This document shows, in pieces, positions 22,869-33,808 of a stretch of DNA of 64,000 bases (the stretch's first letter is position 1; each line of letters begins with the position of its first letter). The DNA lies in contig NC_088911.1 of the NCBI RefSeq assembly GCF_963576675.1, positions 81,435,256 through 81,499,255 on the forward strand. Direction: 5' to 3'. Below the pieces are notes generated by a model. It was not told the DNA's origin. It did not search any database and was given only the letters and a program-made list of their open reading frames with translations. This DNA is from Euphorbia lathyris (Eukaryota; Streptophyta; Magnoliopsida; Malpighiales; Euphorbiaceae). A program made the translations under genes and the position numbers.

Positions 22869-23296
22869 AATAAATTGGGTCGATTTGAGAAATAATTCAT
22901 CAAACTGTCTTCTCGCTCATGAATCTTGTTATCTACACTTCATATGTGTGTTATTTTATCAGTAACAAATCACAAACATTCATTGGAATGTGAAAAAAAT
23001 AAAAAAATATACTGTCTTTTTTGTACGGATTAGATAAAAAAATTCTAAAAATCCACCGAATTTATAAATATTAATCTCAAATTCTATTATTAAATTATAA
23101 AAAATATGAAATCCTTTTTTTAGACGGATTATTATGCAATTGGTGCAGAATAATGAATAAAAATATCTGTATTTTATAATAGTGTCTGAAATTGACCCAA
23201 TTTATCAATGTTAGGGGTAAAATTGCACCATTTTAGACGTTAGGGGTAAAATTGCTCCTAGCCCAAAACGTTAGGGATATTTTTGCACCTTAACCC
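22869..23296. mobile_element. Right arm of Mutator-like MITE, unit E
   Basis: Remainder of the MITE whose left arm is at 20420-20576. Right TIR ends at 23296, then TSD AAAAAAGAA. Confidence 0.85.
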
Positions 23297-24290
23297 AAAA
23301 AAGAATTATCATTTTTCTAAGAGCATGCCACATCATCAAAATCCCATCAAATCCAATTACCTTTTTTTTCTTACGATTAAACTCTTCCAATTCATACCTT
23401 TTGTTCTATAATATCACTAACAATTTTTACATTTAAAAAAAATGTTCTGTTTGTAAGAGCATGCAACATCATCAAAATGGCATCTAAAATTCTCTTCTAA
23501 TCTTCTTTCTGTTTCTGTTATTATATGTAATATAGATTTCATGATTTATATAATCTGTACTTATATGTTGTTTGATAGAAATAAAAATTAAGTACTGAAA
23601 AAATATAAAATTAAATACTGAATTTTAAATACCGAATATAAACAATTAGTTGATAATACAAACACACGTGAATTACCTTAAAAAATCACATTTAAATTAA
23701 ATAAGTGCTTAATTTTTAATTTAAATGATTAGATGAGTTATCAAACAAGGTATTGGCCTAAAATTTCAATTGCGTTTAATAACCCTATGTTCTTATCTAA
23801 TTGATTCAATAACCTGTCCAGTTACATTCAATATCTCCATAATCTTGTCTAATTGCATTGGATAACCCAAAAATTCAACTGTCCCGTGAACTTTCAAAAT
23901 TTCCTAATTTGTTGTCTATTTATCACATTCTTTTGATACGTGACGAGCATTTTGAGACATGACGGAGCGTGTCTTCCATTTTCAGCATGCAACAAATTTT
24001 ATTAAGAATTATGAGGTTATTAGATACAATACGTGGGATCATTTGTAACTTTTAGAAATTCAGATGTTGCCCCTATACTCCAAAACTTTCCCTCCACTCT
24101 GAACTTTTTATTTGATGAGTCATATCCTCTGCACATAATAATTAAGATACTATATTTGCCATTTTATACAACTTAGCACATGACCTGTGTATGGTAACTA
24201 AATTAGCTATAAATTACACCCCTCTTCTCTCTTGCCCTCTCTTCAGATTATCAAAAAAAGACACAAATTCAATTTTCAAATCCTGAATCT
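23297..24290 (+). promoter_or_regulatory. Upstream flank and promoter of copy E
   Basis: Conserved upstream region with paired TGACG boxes near 23940 and 23959, and a TATA box at 24207-24214. Confidence 0.6.
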
Positions 24291-24806
24291 ATGGCTGGAT
24301 ATGGGTGGAATTCCAACAATCTTCCTACAAGCACGTACGCCGGCGCTCCACAAATCGCCTGTCGAATTTGTAATCAGGTTTTTGTGAGCACTGAAGCTTT
24401 TCTTCATCACATCGAAATTCACATGTCTACGGATCATGATGGTTCTTCTGTTTCTGCCTCTAGAAGGATGCAGCAGCCACCACCGTCTCTTAATGCTTCC
24501 GGTGGTGGCTTGAGCCGTCTCTCCGGTCAAAGAAACAACTTCAGTTTTCCCATTCCAAATGTTTACAGTACTATGTTTAATCCGAATCCTAATCAGTTTA
24601 TTCATCCCCGGGCAGCCCCAGACATGTACTCTCCTTTTCCAACTGTGAGGAACAACTACGGGTTTGGGTCACAAAGTTTCCCTATCCCTTTTCAGGCTCC
24701 GAGGAAATTCACCCAACCATTTCTTCAGCAGTTGGAGAAACCCTTGATCCCTATTTCTGATTCTGATTCTGAGTTTGAAGTGCTAGACTTGAACTTGAAG
24801 CTGTAG
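24291..24806 (+). CDS. Single C2H2 zinc finger / EAR-motif protein, copy E (intact)
   Basis: The predicted protein has 171 residues and is close to the consensus of the family in this window. The C2H2 finger spans residues 24-44, with VSTEAFLHH in place of QALGGH. The middle is rich in Pro, Asn, Phe and Ser. An acidic DSDSEFE stretch precedes the EAR motif DLNLKL at the C-terminus. It should act in the nucleus as a sequence-specific repressor, but the target is unknown and a single finger without QALGGH may bind DNA weakly or bind another partner. A retrotransposon sits inside the MITE about 1.4 kb upstream, which could change its regulation. Promoter, 3' UTR hairpin and polyA signal are complete. 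Confidence 0.87.
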   Translation: MAGYGWNSNNLPTSTYAGAPQIACRICNQVFVSTEAFLHHIEIHMSTDHDGSSVSASRRMQQPPPSLNASGGGLSRLSGQRNNFSFPIPNVYSTMFNPNPNQFIHPRAAPDMYSPFPTVRNNYGFGSQSFPIPFQAPRKFTQPFLQQLEKPLIPISDSDSEFEVLDLNLKL

Positions 24807-25654
24807 AGCAGCATAAAGATTAGGGTTTTATTCAGGACAATACCTAACCCTAGCTATGGCTATGGTTAGGTTCGATGTATTTTTATTTCAATGAAACAAT
24901 AAATATTATAATCAGAAAAAGAAAATATATGTAAGCCTTTTTTAAAACATTGCTTTTTTTCCTTTTTGAGTTCACATTTTTGTATGCTATGAATTCAATC
25001 TATTTTGTCTCCTTTAATTACCAATTTTTGTCATTTGATTATCAAATTAAATCTTGTTTTTTTTTTTCAAAAATCTACCTAGTGAAGTAATTTAATTTAT
25101 TGACATAAAGGCTAAATTTCACTTTAATATTTTATGAAAAGTATATAAATTTTATAAATTTACTCCTAACCTTTTCAAGTAAAATCAATTTTAATCATTT
25201 TTTTTCTTTTTTTTTTCAAAAAGCTACCTAGTGAAGTAATTTAATTTATTGACATAAAGGCTAAATTCCTCTCTAATATTTTCTGAAAAGTACATATTTG
25301 ACTCTAACATATGAAATTGTATAAATTTATTAGTAACCTTTTCAAGCAAAATCAATTTTAATTCTTTTTTTCTTTCAAAAATCTACCTAGTGAAGTAATT
25401 TAATTTATTGGGATAAAAGCGAAATTTGTTACGCGCATTTTCAGAAAAATATAGATTCGACTCTAACATATGAAATGGTATATATTTACTCCTAACTATT
25501 TTAAGCAAAATCAATGTTACTTGTCCAGGGGCAGAACTCCATAGGGGGATAGTCCTTGAAATTTGTTTCAAAATAATTTCCAAGCCCACTTTATCAAAGA
25601 GTGAAAGACATGAAGAGGGGTTGTTGTAGATGTGACAATTATTGAATTTTTTTT
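24807..25654. repeat. 3' flank of copy E: hairpin, polyA signal, triple repeat
   Basis: Perfect UTR hairpin at 24842-24871, AATAAA about 27 nt later, triple repeats from about 25067 to 25540. Confidence 0.6.
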
Positions 25655-25792
25655 TACTGTATTCCAGGAGTAATACACCAATCAGTCAAAATAATTGTAC
25701 ATACCACTTCACGGGAGATGATTTCTCTAAGGAAAAAAATGTACATGTGCCATTAATTGATTTGTTAGGTGTATTACTCCTAGAGTATTCTA
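25655..25792. mobile_element. Small MITE (unit E)
   Basis: Same element and site as 5272-5409. Confidence 0.55.
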
Positions 25793-26718
25793 AATTTTTT
25801 TCTTATTATTGAGTTAGTGTCGTGTTCGTGTCATATCAATTATCGAGTTGATATGAAATGAGTCAACTCTAACTCAACTCAAAAAAATTTGTGTTATAAC
25901 TATATATTAACCAAATTGGGTTAGTAATTTTGTATTGTGCTTTCGGATCATATGTAATTTTACTATGTACATATGTTAATGATGTCATTTAAAAATATAG
26001 TAGGATATAGTAATAGTTCTAAATAATTTATGTCGTTTTTGGATTAGCAGCTTAACTATGACCATCCAAAAATCCGCTAATATATCATTTTAGTTCGTGT
26101 AATGTGTTTATAAGTCGCATGCAAAAATATGGAAGGTTCAAGCCATTTTTGCAATTAGTAATTGTAATTTTATTACGTTTACTAATTAAATGAAATATAA
26201 ACACATTAGAGAATATGATAATAATTTTAAATATTCATGACATTTTCGAGTTAGCAGGTCAACACCAATTCAACCCTAAAATTTATGTATCACTTTTCTC
26301 TCAACTAAAAAATTACTCCTTACCTACTAAACTAAATTCAAACACTATAATTACATATCGAGTAATCGATCGTGTATAAATTTATCATTCCTAGGCTGTT
26401 ATTGGTAAGATACATATAGGAACAAAAGATAGAAATAAGGTTTAACTATGAAGTTTTAATTTTTTTTAAATGACTCGTCGATGAACAACGATTGTTTCAT
26501 TAAGTTGAACCTCGGCTCATCTAATGTCCTGGTTCTGCCACTACTGCTATATAATAGAAAATTTGAATGAACTAACTTGACAATTATTAAACTGTCATAT
26601 CAGACATTTCCAAACATATTAATTTGTCGATAAACTGAAGTAGTTTTGCACATTTTTGTGGTTATTATTTCTAACTATATTAGTAACATAGTAAACATTT
26701 TAGACACTTTGACAAAAA
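25793..26718. other. AT-rich spacer, unit E
   Basis: Nothing recognisable. Conserved with other units. Confidence 0.6.
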
Positions 26719-27053
26719 AGAGAGAGAGAGAGAGAGAGAGAGGTGGAATGGTTAAGAAGCAAACGGAGAAGAGAATTTGACGAAGGGAAAATCAATCAGT
26801 GACAGGTCTCACTACACTGATAAACAGGCTGAAAGAGAACGGTGGAGATCGGCAACAAGACTTCATCAGCAGCGGCAATCTGAGTGAGGCAATCGGAGTG
26901 ACGGAAAATGGAGGAGGGAGATGGAGAACGTGTTTTGCCGTGAAAGAGAGTTTTTATTTGATGAGCTGTTATAAGTGAAGGACATGTGTCAATTAGTATA
27001 TGGAAGGTTCTTTTAGTGAGTTGGAGGACCAGGACCTTCCTATAAATTCCCCA
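26719..27053 (-). other. GA tract and minus-strand leader-like segment, unit E
   Basis: Fullest version of the segment, with a 24-nt GA tract. A 100-residue minus-strand frame (27098-26796) runs through it but resembles no family I know and is not kept open in other units, so I do not call it a gene. Confidence 0.35.
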
Positions 27054-27815
27054 GGCTAATATAGGATCATTATATATGATCAAACGGGGGGCAATCATAA
27101 CTTGATACAGAGACTACATAATAACTATAAATCTAGCCATGCTTTTTGTCATTATATATGGTCAAACGATGGGTAATCATGACTCGATATAAACGTATTA
27201 AATAGAAAAAAAAACTATGAGTTATGCTTAGATGTTAGAAGATGAAAAAAGTATTTCATTGTGGTATTAATACCAAACCACTTCAAAAAAAAACTCTAAT
27301 GTCATTTGCCTTTATAAAAAGGGCCAAATATATGAATATCATAATTAAGTACAAAATTACAACTAAGTCATATCACTAAATTTAATTCTTAATATGTCAT
27401 TATTCTCTCTATATATTATGATTTTATACCATAATTTAAAAATTATAGACTCAAATTCAGAAATTACAAACCTTAGAAAATATATTCTAGACTTCTAATT
27501 TATAAACTCTAACCTTAAAATATATTAAAAGTACTGATTTTACTAGTTTGATATAATCCAAAATTATAACTTGTCATAGTTGTAAATAGTTTTTAAAATA
27601 TGAATTTTCTGGGTAATTTTCCCTTATAAAAATGTCATTAACCACATTCAATTCACTCTTAAACAAATTGATTTTTCCAATTTTTTTCTTACTACTAACT
27701 CTTCCAATTCTTTTCTTAAAAAAAAACCCTTCCAAATCTTGTCTTTTGTTCTATAATATCACTAACAATTTTTATATTTAAAAAAATAATAACTAACAAT
27801 TTATAAAAAAAAGGA
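27054..27815. other. AT-rich spacer before MITE, unit E-F
   Basis: No gene. The TSD before the MITE is slightly altered (AAAAAAGGA). Confidence 0.6.
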
Positions 27816-28397
27816 GAGTTAAGATGCAAAAATACCCCTAACGTTTTGGGCCAGGAGCAATTTTATCCCTGACGTCTAAAATGGTGCAATTTTACCCCTA
27901 ACGTTGGAAGTCAAGAGCAATTTTACCCCTAACGTTGGAAGTCAGAAGCAATTTTACCCCTAACGTTAATAAATTGGGTCGATTTGAGAAATAATTCATC
28001 AAACTGTCTTCTCGCTCATGAATCTTGTTATCTACACTTCATATGTGTGTTATTTTATCAGTAACAAATCACAAACATTCATTGGAATGTGAAAAAAATA
28101 AAAAAATATACTGTCTTTTTTGTACGGATTAGATAAAAAAAAATTCTAAAAATCCACCGAATTTATAAATATTAATCTCAAATTCTATTATTAAATTATA
28201 AAAAATATGAAATCCTTTTTTTAGACGAATTATTATGCAATTGGTGTAGAATAATGAACAAAAATATCTGTATTTTATAATAGTGTCTGAAATTGACCCA
28301 ATTTATCAACGTTAGGGGTAAAATTGCACCATTTTAGACGTTAGGGGTAAAATTGCTCCTAGCCCAAAACGTTAGGGATATTTTTGCACCTTAACCC
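27816..28397. mobile_element. Mutator-like MITE (upstream of copy F)
   Basis: Complete copy with both TIRs; the right TSD is AAAAAAGAA. Confidence 0.8.
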
Positions 28398-29393
28398 AAA
28401 AAAGAATTATCATTTTTCTAAGAGCATGCCACATCATCAAAATCCCATCAAATCCAATTACCTTTTTTTTTCTTACGATTAAACTCGTCCAATTCATACC
28501 TTTTGTTCTATAATATCACTAACAATTTTTACATTTAAAAAAAATGTTCTGTTTGTAAGAGCATGCAACATCATCAAAATGGCATCTAAAATTCTCTTCT
28601 AATCTTCTTTATGTTTCTGTTATTATATGTAATATAGATTTCATGATTTATATAATCAGTACTTATATGTTGTTTGATAGAAATAAAAATTAAGTGCTGA
28701 AAAAATATAAAATTAAATATTGAATTTTAAATACCGAATATAAACAATTAGTTGATAATACAAACACACGTGAATTACCTTCAAAAAAGCACATTTAAAT
28801 TAAATAAGTGCTTAATTTTTAATTTAAATGATTAGATGAGTTATCAAACAAGGTATTGGCCTAAAATTTCAATTGCGTTTAATAACCCTATGTTCTTATC
28901 TAATTGATTCAATAACCTGTCCAGTTACATTCAATATCTCCATAATCTCGTCTAATTGCATTGGATAACCCAAAAATTCTACTGTACCGTGAACTTTCAA
29001 AATTTCCTAATTTGTTGTCTATTTATCACATTCTTTTGATACGTGACGAGCATTTTGAGACATGACGGAGCGTGTCTTCCATTTTCAGCATGCAACAAAT
29101 TTTATTAAGAATTATGATGTTATTAGATACAATACGTGGGATCATTTGTAACTTTTAGAAATTCAGATGTTGCCCCTATACTCCAAAACTTTCCCTCCAC
29201 TCTGAACTTTTTATTTGATGAGTCATATCCTCTGCACATAATAATTAAGATACTATATTTGCCATTTTATACAACTTAGCACATGACCTGTGTATGGTAA
29301 CCAAATTAGCTATAAATTACACCCCTCTTCTCTCTTGCCCTCTCTTCAGATTATCCAAAAAAGACACAAATTCAATTTTCAAACCCTGAATCT
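28398..29393 (+). promoter_or_regulatory. Upstream flank and promoter of copy F
   Basis: Conserved upstream region. TATA box at 29310-29317. No other gene seen. Confidence 0.6.
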
Positions 29394-29684
29394 ATGGCTG
29401 GATATGGGTGGAATTCCAACAATCTTCCTACAAGCACGTACGCCGGCGCTCCACAAATCGCCTGTCGAATTTGTAACCAGGTTTTTGTGAGCACTGAAGC
29501 TTTTCTTCATCACATCGAAATTCACATGTCTACGGATCATGATGGTTCTTCTATTTGTGCCTCCAGAAGGATGCAGCAGCCACCACGGTCTCTTAATGCT
29601 TCCGGTGGTGGCTTGAGCGGTCTCTCCTGTCAAATGTGTTGCCTATTAAAGAAAGGCGGATGCATGGTTACGCATCACTCGTAA
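29394..29684 (+). pseudogene. Zinc finger gene copy F, 3' half replaced by gypsy tail
   Basis: Codons 1-80 match copies A and G (C55, R65, G76, C79 type), with V54I. At 29633/29634 the gene joins the 83-bp repeats of a Ty3/gypsy tail. The frame runs 16 more codons into the repeat and stops at 29682-29684, giving a 96-residue chimera: complete finger, no EAR motif, and a Cys/Lys/His-containing tail of transposon origin. The rest of the gene is absent downstream. The junction is identical to the left junction in copy G. The promoter is intact, so an EAR-less finger protein is possible, but without the native 3' UTR. Most likely a pseudogene. Confidence 0.85.
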
Positions 29685-29854
29685 AACCCTTAGGGTTAAA
29701 CTCAAAAAACACATAAATGTGTTGCCTATTAAAGAAAGGCGGATGCATGATTACGCATCACTCGCAAAACCCTTAGGGTTAAACTCAAAAAACACATAAA
29801 TGTGTTGCCTATTAAAGAAAGGCGGATGCATGATTACGCATCACTCGCAAAACC
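29634..29854. repeat. 83-bp tandem repeats, about 2.7 copies
   Basis: The unit begins ATGTGTTGCCTATTAAAG. Starts are at 29634, 29717 and 29800. Each unit contains an AACCCTTAGGGTT palindrome. The same array is at 37454-37674 and 56491-56725, where it belongs to the 3' end region of the gypsy element. Confidence 0.9.
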
Positions 29855-30448
29855 TTATGATTATATTATTTTCGAAAGAAAAATAATAGAGTAAGGCATA
29901 AAATTAAGCGAATAAACGAGTACTCAAAAATTGCAAAAAGGGTTTGGCCACCCTAGCGAAAGCAAAAATTACTATGAAGAATTACAAGTATGAAGTCGGC
30001 AAAAGGCAAGGATCATACATGAAAATAAAGTGACAATAATCGCACGTATAGGCAAAGCGGCAAGTTATCAATGATTAATTTATTATTTTATGGCTCTCAA
30101 AACAATTTGAATACAATCTTTTAATTTGCTATTATTTAATAAGCACTCAACCTATAAATAATATAATAGTGGAGGTGAAATTTATAAATTATAACTTGGG
30201 AAGTATTAAATCAGAGAGAAAAAAACTGCACAAAGAGAAAAAGAGAAAAATAGTGGAAAGAGTATATCCCACATCGAAAAGAATAGACTTGAGCAAACCT
30301 ATATGTGAGTATAAAAGCAAATGAGAGGATTGGGAAAGCAGGGGGACCACTTTGGTGAGCTCCAATGGAATTATTCTTTTGTCCTTTATTAAAGAATACC
30401 ATGAGTTTTGTCTTTTATTTAAAATTTGAAATTTTTTTTTTAAAAAAA
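29855..30448. mobile_element. Gypsy-linked tail sequence in F-G spacer
   Basis: Noncoding sequence that follows the 83-bp repeats and matches 56726-57331, with a 12-bp deletion near 29860. It probably belongs to the LTR or 3' untranslated part of the gypsy element, or to another element next to it. Short frames on either strand have no known domain. Confidence 0.6.
30266..30317 (+). promoter_or_regulatory. USE-like box plus TATA, snRNA-promoter-like spacing
   Basis: ATCCCACATCG (30266-30276) fits the plant snRNA upstream sequence element RTCCCACATCG. A TATAAAAG box follows after 33 nt (30310-30317), the spacing known for Pol II snRNA genes, whereas Pol III ones have about 23-24. An identical arrangement is at 57149-57200. 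Many plant LTRs also carry TCCCACATCG, so an LTR promoter is the main alternative. I recognise no known snRNA downstream. Confidence 0.35.
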
Positions 30449-30625
30449 AATGTTACAGACCCAGGGTCACACCGGTTTCCGGTCGAACCGCCGGATTCTG
30501 GTTCAACCTCGGGTCACTCCGGTTTGTTGAACATTCAACAAACCGGAGAGGCTCGGACCGGTTGCCTAACTGGTTTCCGATTCAACCGGTCGAACCGGCC
30601 GGTCCGGTCTGAATCTGATAACATT
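30449..30625. mobile_element. CCGG-rich palindromic MITE-like element (F-G spacer)
   Basis: About 177 bp of GC-rich sequence in AT-rich surroundings. The ends are imperfect inverted repeats (AATGTTAC-AGA and TCTGATAACATT). Many CCGGTT/AACCGG words occur inside. A perfect palindrome lies at 30519-30546, with arms CCGGTTTGTTGAA and its complement and a 2-nt loop. It is repeated at 57332-57508. Superfamily unknown. Confidence 0.55.
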
Positions 30626-31258
30626 GGTTGTGAAGAGTAGACAATGGTGAAAAGAGAAGCTTTCTCTCTCTCTCTTTCTCTCCCTTCTCCCTTCTGCGAT
30701 GCCCCCCTTCTTAAATTCTAGCAACTTCCCTTCCTTATGTACACATTTCCCTCACTTAATTAATTCTAGGACCTTCTATATCTTCCTCCCATTATTTAAA
30801 TTAGAGTTAGAAAATTATTATTAGGTTTTACTAGACATGAAATTTATATTCTTTTATAAAATATATTATTTGATTAAATAAAAATGGTAATCTGTTAAAA
30901 AAAATGAAATAATAATGGTAGTAACTTGTAATATGAAATTATTATTAGTATATGGTAGTATAAGAAAACAAATTAAATGTATCATTAATAATATCGGATT
31001 ATAAAATTTGAAAGGGTATATTTTTCTTTAATTAAAAGGAATTTCCAAAATTCTAATTTAACCTCCAATTCTTGTAATTCGTGTAATTAAACCTCATTTA
31101 TTACATTTTTATACCTTTTTGTTACTTATTATTTCGATTAAAAGATTAGTCTGACACTGTTATCTCGGGTCTAATCGAATTAAATGATGTTTTCGAAATG
31201 TTATTTCGAAAAATAATTCAAATTGATATGCAATTTTCTTTGATTTTAATCATATACT
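30626..31258 (-). mobile_element. 3' LTR remnant (F-G spacer)
   Basis: The 633 bp equal LTR bases 1810-2442 of unit A. On the minus strand the first ~67 bp and the last ~1.28 kb of the LTR are missing. It joins the CCGG-rich element at a GG shared by both. Confidence 0.8.
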
Positions 31259-33808
31259 CAAATCCCATCATACCCGTAAATCATTCATCATCTTTCAAAA
31301 TATGGTTTCACCGAAAGCAAAAAAAAAAAAACATGATATGTTTAGTTTAACGTATGTATCCATCAGAAAGTACATCCCCTTTATCATTTTTCCAATCATA
31401 TCAATATTCGAGATGTCTCTTTAACCTTGCCTAATCCCGTATTGGTCTTGCCCAACACTTCGCTGCCAATACCGGATTAGGTCTTTCAACTGTGTACACA
31501 GGCCATGTCCCTCACTGAACATGGTCTTCAAATATCAAAGCCACCCGTCCCGGACTACTCCCGATGGATACTAAACATTTTTCTATTAAAATACCAATTA
31601 GATCAAAATTCACCAAATTTCCAACCAAACTTCGATTTATAAAAACTTTTCCATCAGAATAGCAATTTACTCAAAATTCCATAAAAACCATCAAAATTAA
31701 ACATATTTGAAACATACTGATGATTGTATAAACACCATACTAAAATCAAGGTTCAAATCAAATTTCAATATTGTATCCATCATCGAGTATCCCCTCATAT
31801 ATCGATTCATAACACATAAGCATATTCGAGACATCTCTTTAACATTGCCTAATCCCGTATTGGTCTTACCCAACACTTCGTTGCCAATACCCGACTAGGT
31901 CTTTAGACTGTGTACACAGGCCATATTTCTCACTAAATATGGTCTTTAAATAACAAACCCACCAGTCCGGACTACTTCTGATGGATACTAAAATACTTTC
32001 TTCCCATAACACATATTTCAAGTAGGAATATATATATATTCCTTTCTCATAAATTAATCTCATAAAATTTTCCAACATGAATCACAATATATGCTATTAT
32101 TACAATATCAAATATATATTTTCCAACATGAATCACATATTTCTGTTTATGCATGTCAACAATCAACCCTTATAAAGAAAACTAGTTTCACACACCAACA
32201 TTTCGACTTGCAAATCATGTCCCAATCACATCCACACAACCAAATTTCAGGGAACTTCTTTACTTACAGTTCTCAGAGGTATCAAAAGTCATCCAAAGTC
32301 CAACTCAAGGAAGTACCAACTACCCACTCAATGTATCATGGAGCAACAAAATCTTAAGTTAATTTTTGTTTTCATAATAGTTGTTTTTGACATGGTATAT
32401 ATATTAACCATAGCTTTGATCAATCTCAAAATAATAAACTTTTAACTCATTCTAGATCCTAAGTTCTAAAACCACTTAATTCCCTCTTTTTGGGCCTATG
32501 AAGCACAAAGACTTTCAAACGAACACCTAATATACCTTAATTATGATTATTAAAGCATGACCAAACCAAGTCTAAGTGAGAACTTTACCACACTAAACGT
32601 TTGCAAAATATATACCGCCATTTAATTCCATCATTTCACCTATAAAACACTCACTTTGATTGTAATTACTATAAACTACAAACAAAACCCAAAAATGTCT
32701 TGACCATAAACACTGAAAGTATTATATAAATTAAAATTCTAATAAATATATCTTAAAAGTCTCAAGATTCATTAATTAAATCTAAACCACTCTTCAATTT
32801 CATTACTTCGAATCCATGGTTTCATATATTATCTCAAAGTAAACAAAAAAATTAATTTCAAGTACCTTGCTTGACTCCACATTGAGGCCTATAAAAATTT
32901 AGTAACTCAGACCTTAATCAGACCAACTCAAAGGAATAACTCCACTCATAAGGCCTATAAACCTATAAGTATTCAATTTTTATTTATATATATTAAACTT
33001 ATAAATACTCCAAATATACTTCCACTTAGCTCACCAACCCATATAATAAAGATCTTCATAATGTTTTGAATGTGATATCCAAGTACAACTTTGATAAACA
33101 AACTCAGAAGTTAGAATATCCATATTAAAAACCTTTAAAATTTATGACTACTAAAGACCTTACAATAACTAAAACTTTGATTTGGTAACTTAAAAATAAC
33201 ATTACCCATACAAACACCTAAAATCCTCTAACCATCCAATGCACTCTTATGGATCCATAACTCCAATTTATCTTTAGTTCAAGACATCATACCAAACAAT
33301 CCATACAAATAGCAGATAGATCGAAGGTTCCATTTTTTTTTAAAGAAAAATGTTGAAATTCATTATTAAGTGAAATCGTAGACACAAGAAAGAAAATTTT
33401 AGTCCTCACATTCTTCAAAAGCTGAAATCATAGTTCAATTAGATCATAGACCACATTTCCTCACATGACTAATGAAACCTTAGAATCAGTTCTCACTATC
33501 AAAATATTTGTATGGTTCCAATTGATCAACTTAAATTGAATTAAGTGCTACTTCTAATTGAAAACTAATTATTACAAGTACCATAAATTGTGAGCATAAT
33601 CTTATAATTGAAGGTAGGCAACAAATCCAGAAAAATGTATAATCATGTATAATCAACTATCTCATATGCTAATTCTAATTCTTTTTGAAAAATATTAGCT
33701 AAATATTGTCGTTATTAACGAATACAACACAATAAATAGATATTTTCCCATCACTATATATCTTTATATTAGGTCCGAAGAAATTAACCTAGGGCTCTGA
33801 TACCAAAA
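31259..33808 (-). mobile_element. LTR retrotransposon interior, noncoding (F-G spacer)
   Basis: About 2.55 kb between the LTR remnant and the full LTR, ending at the primer binding site 33794-33805. I find no gag, protease, reverse transcriptase or integrase in any frame, so the element looks non-autonomous (LARD-like). It contains two related segments of about 173 bp (31403-31576 and 31821-31993) sharing phrases such as CCTAATCCCGTATTGGTCTT and TGTGTACACAGGCCAT. Repeated at 58142-60690. Confidence 0.75.

Noticed and set aside
29634..29854. CRISPR-like array of regular repeats
   Set aside because: The 83-bp units are direct tandem repeats with no spacers, in plant transposon DNA.
30365..30640. 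91-residue frame through the CCGG-rich element
   Set aside because: It starts in one element and ends in another and follows palindromic sequence; the stop differs in the second copy of the region.
32091..32357. 88-residue plus-strand frame in the LTR element interior
   Set aside because: On the opposite strand to the element, with no similarity to any retrotransposon protein I know.
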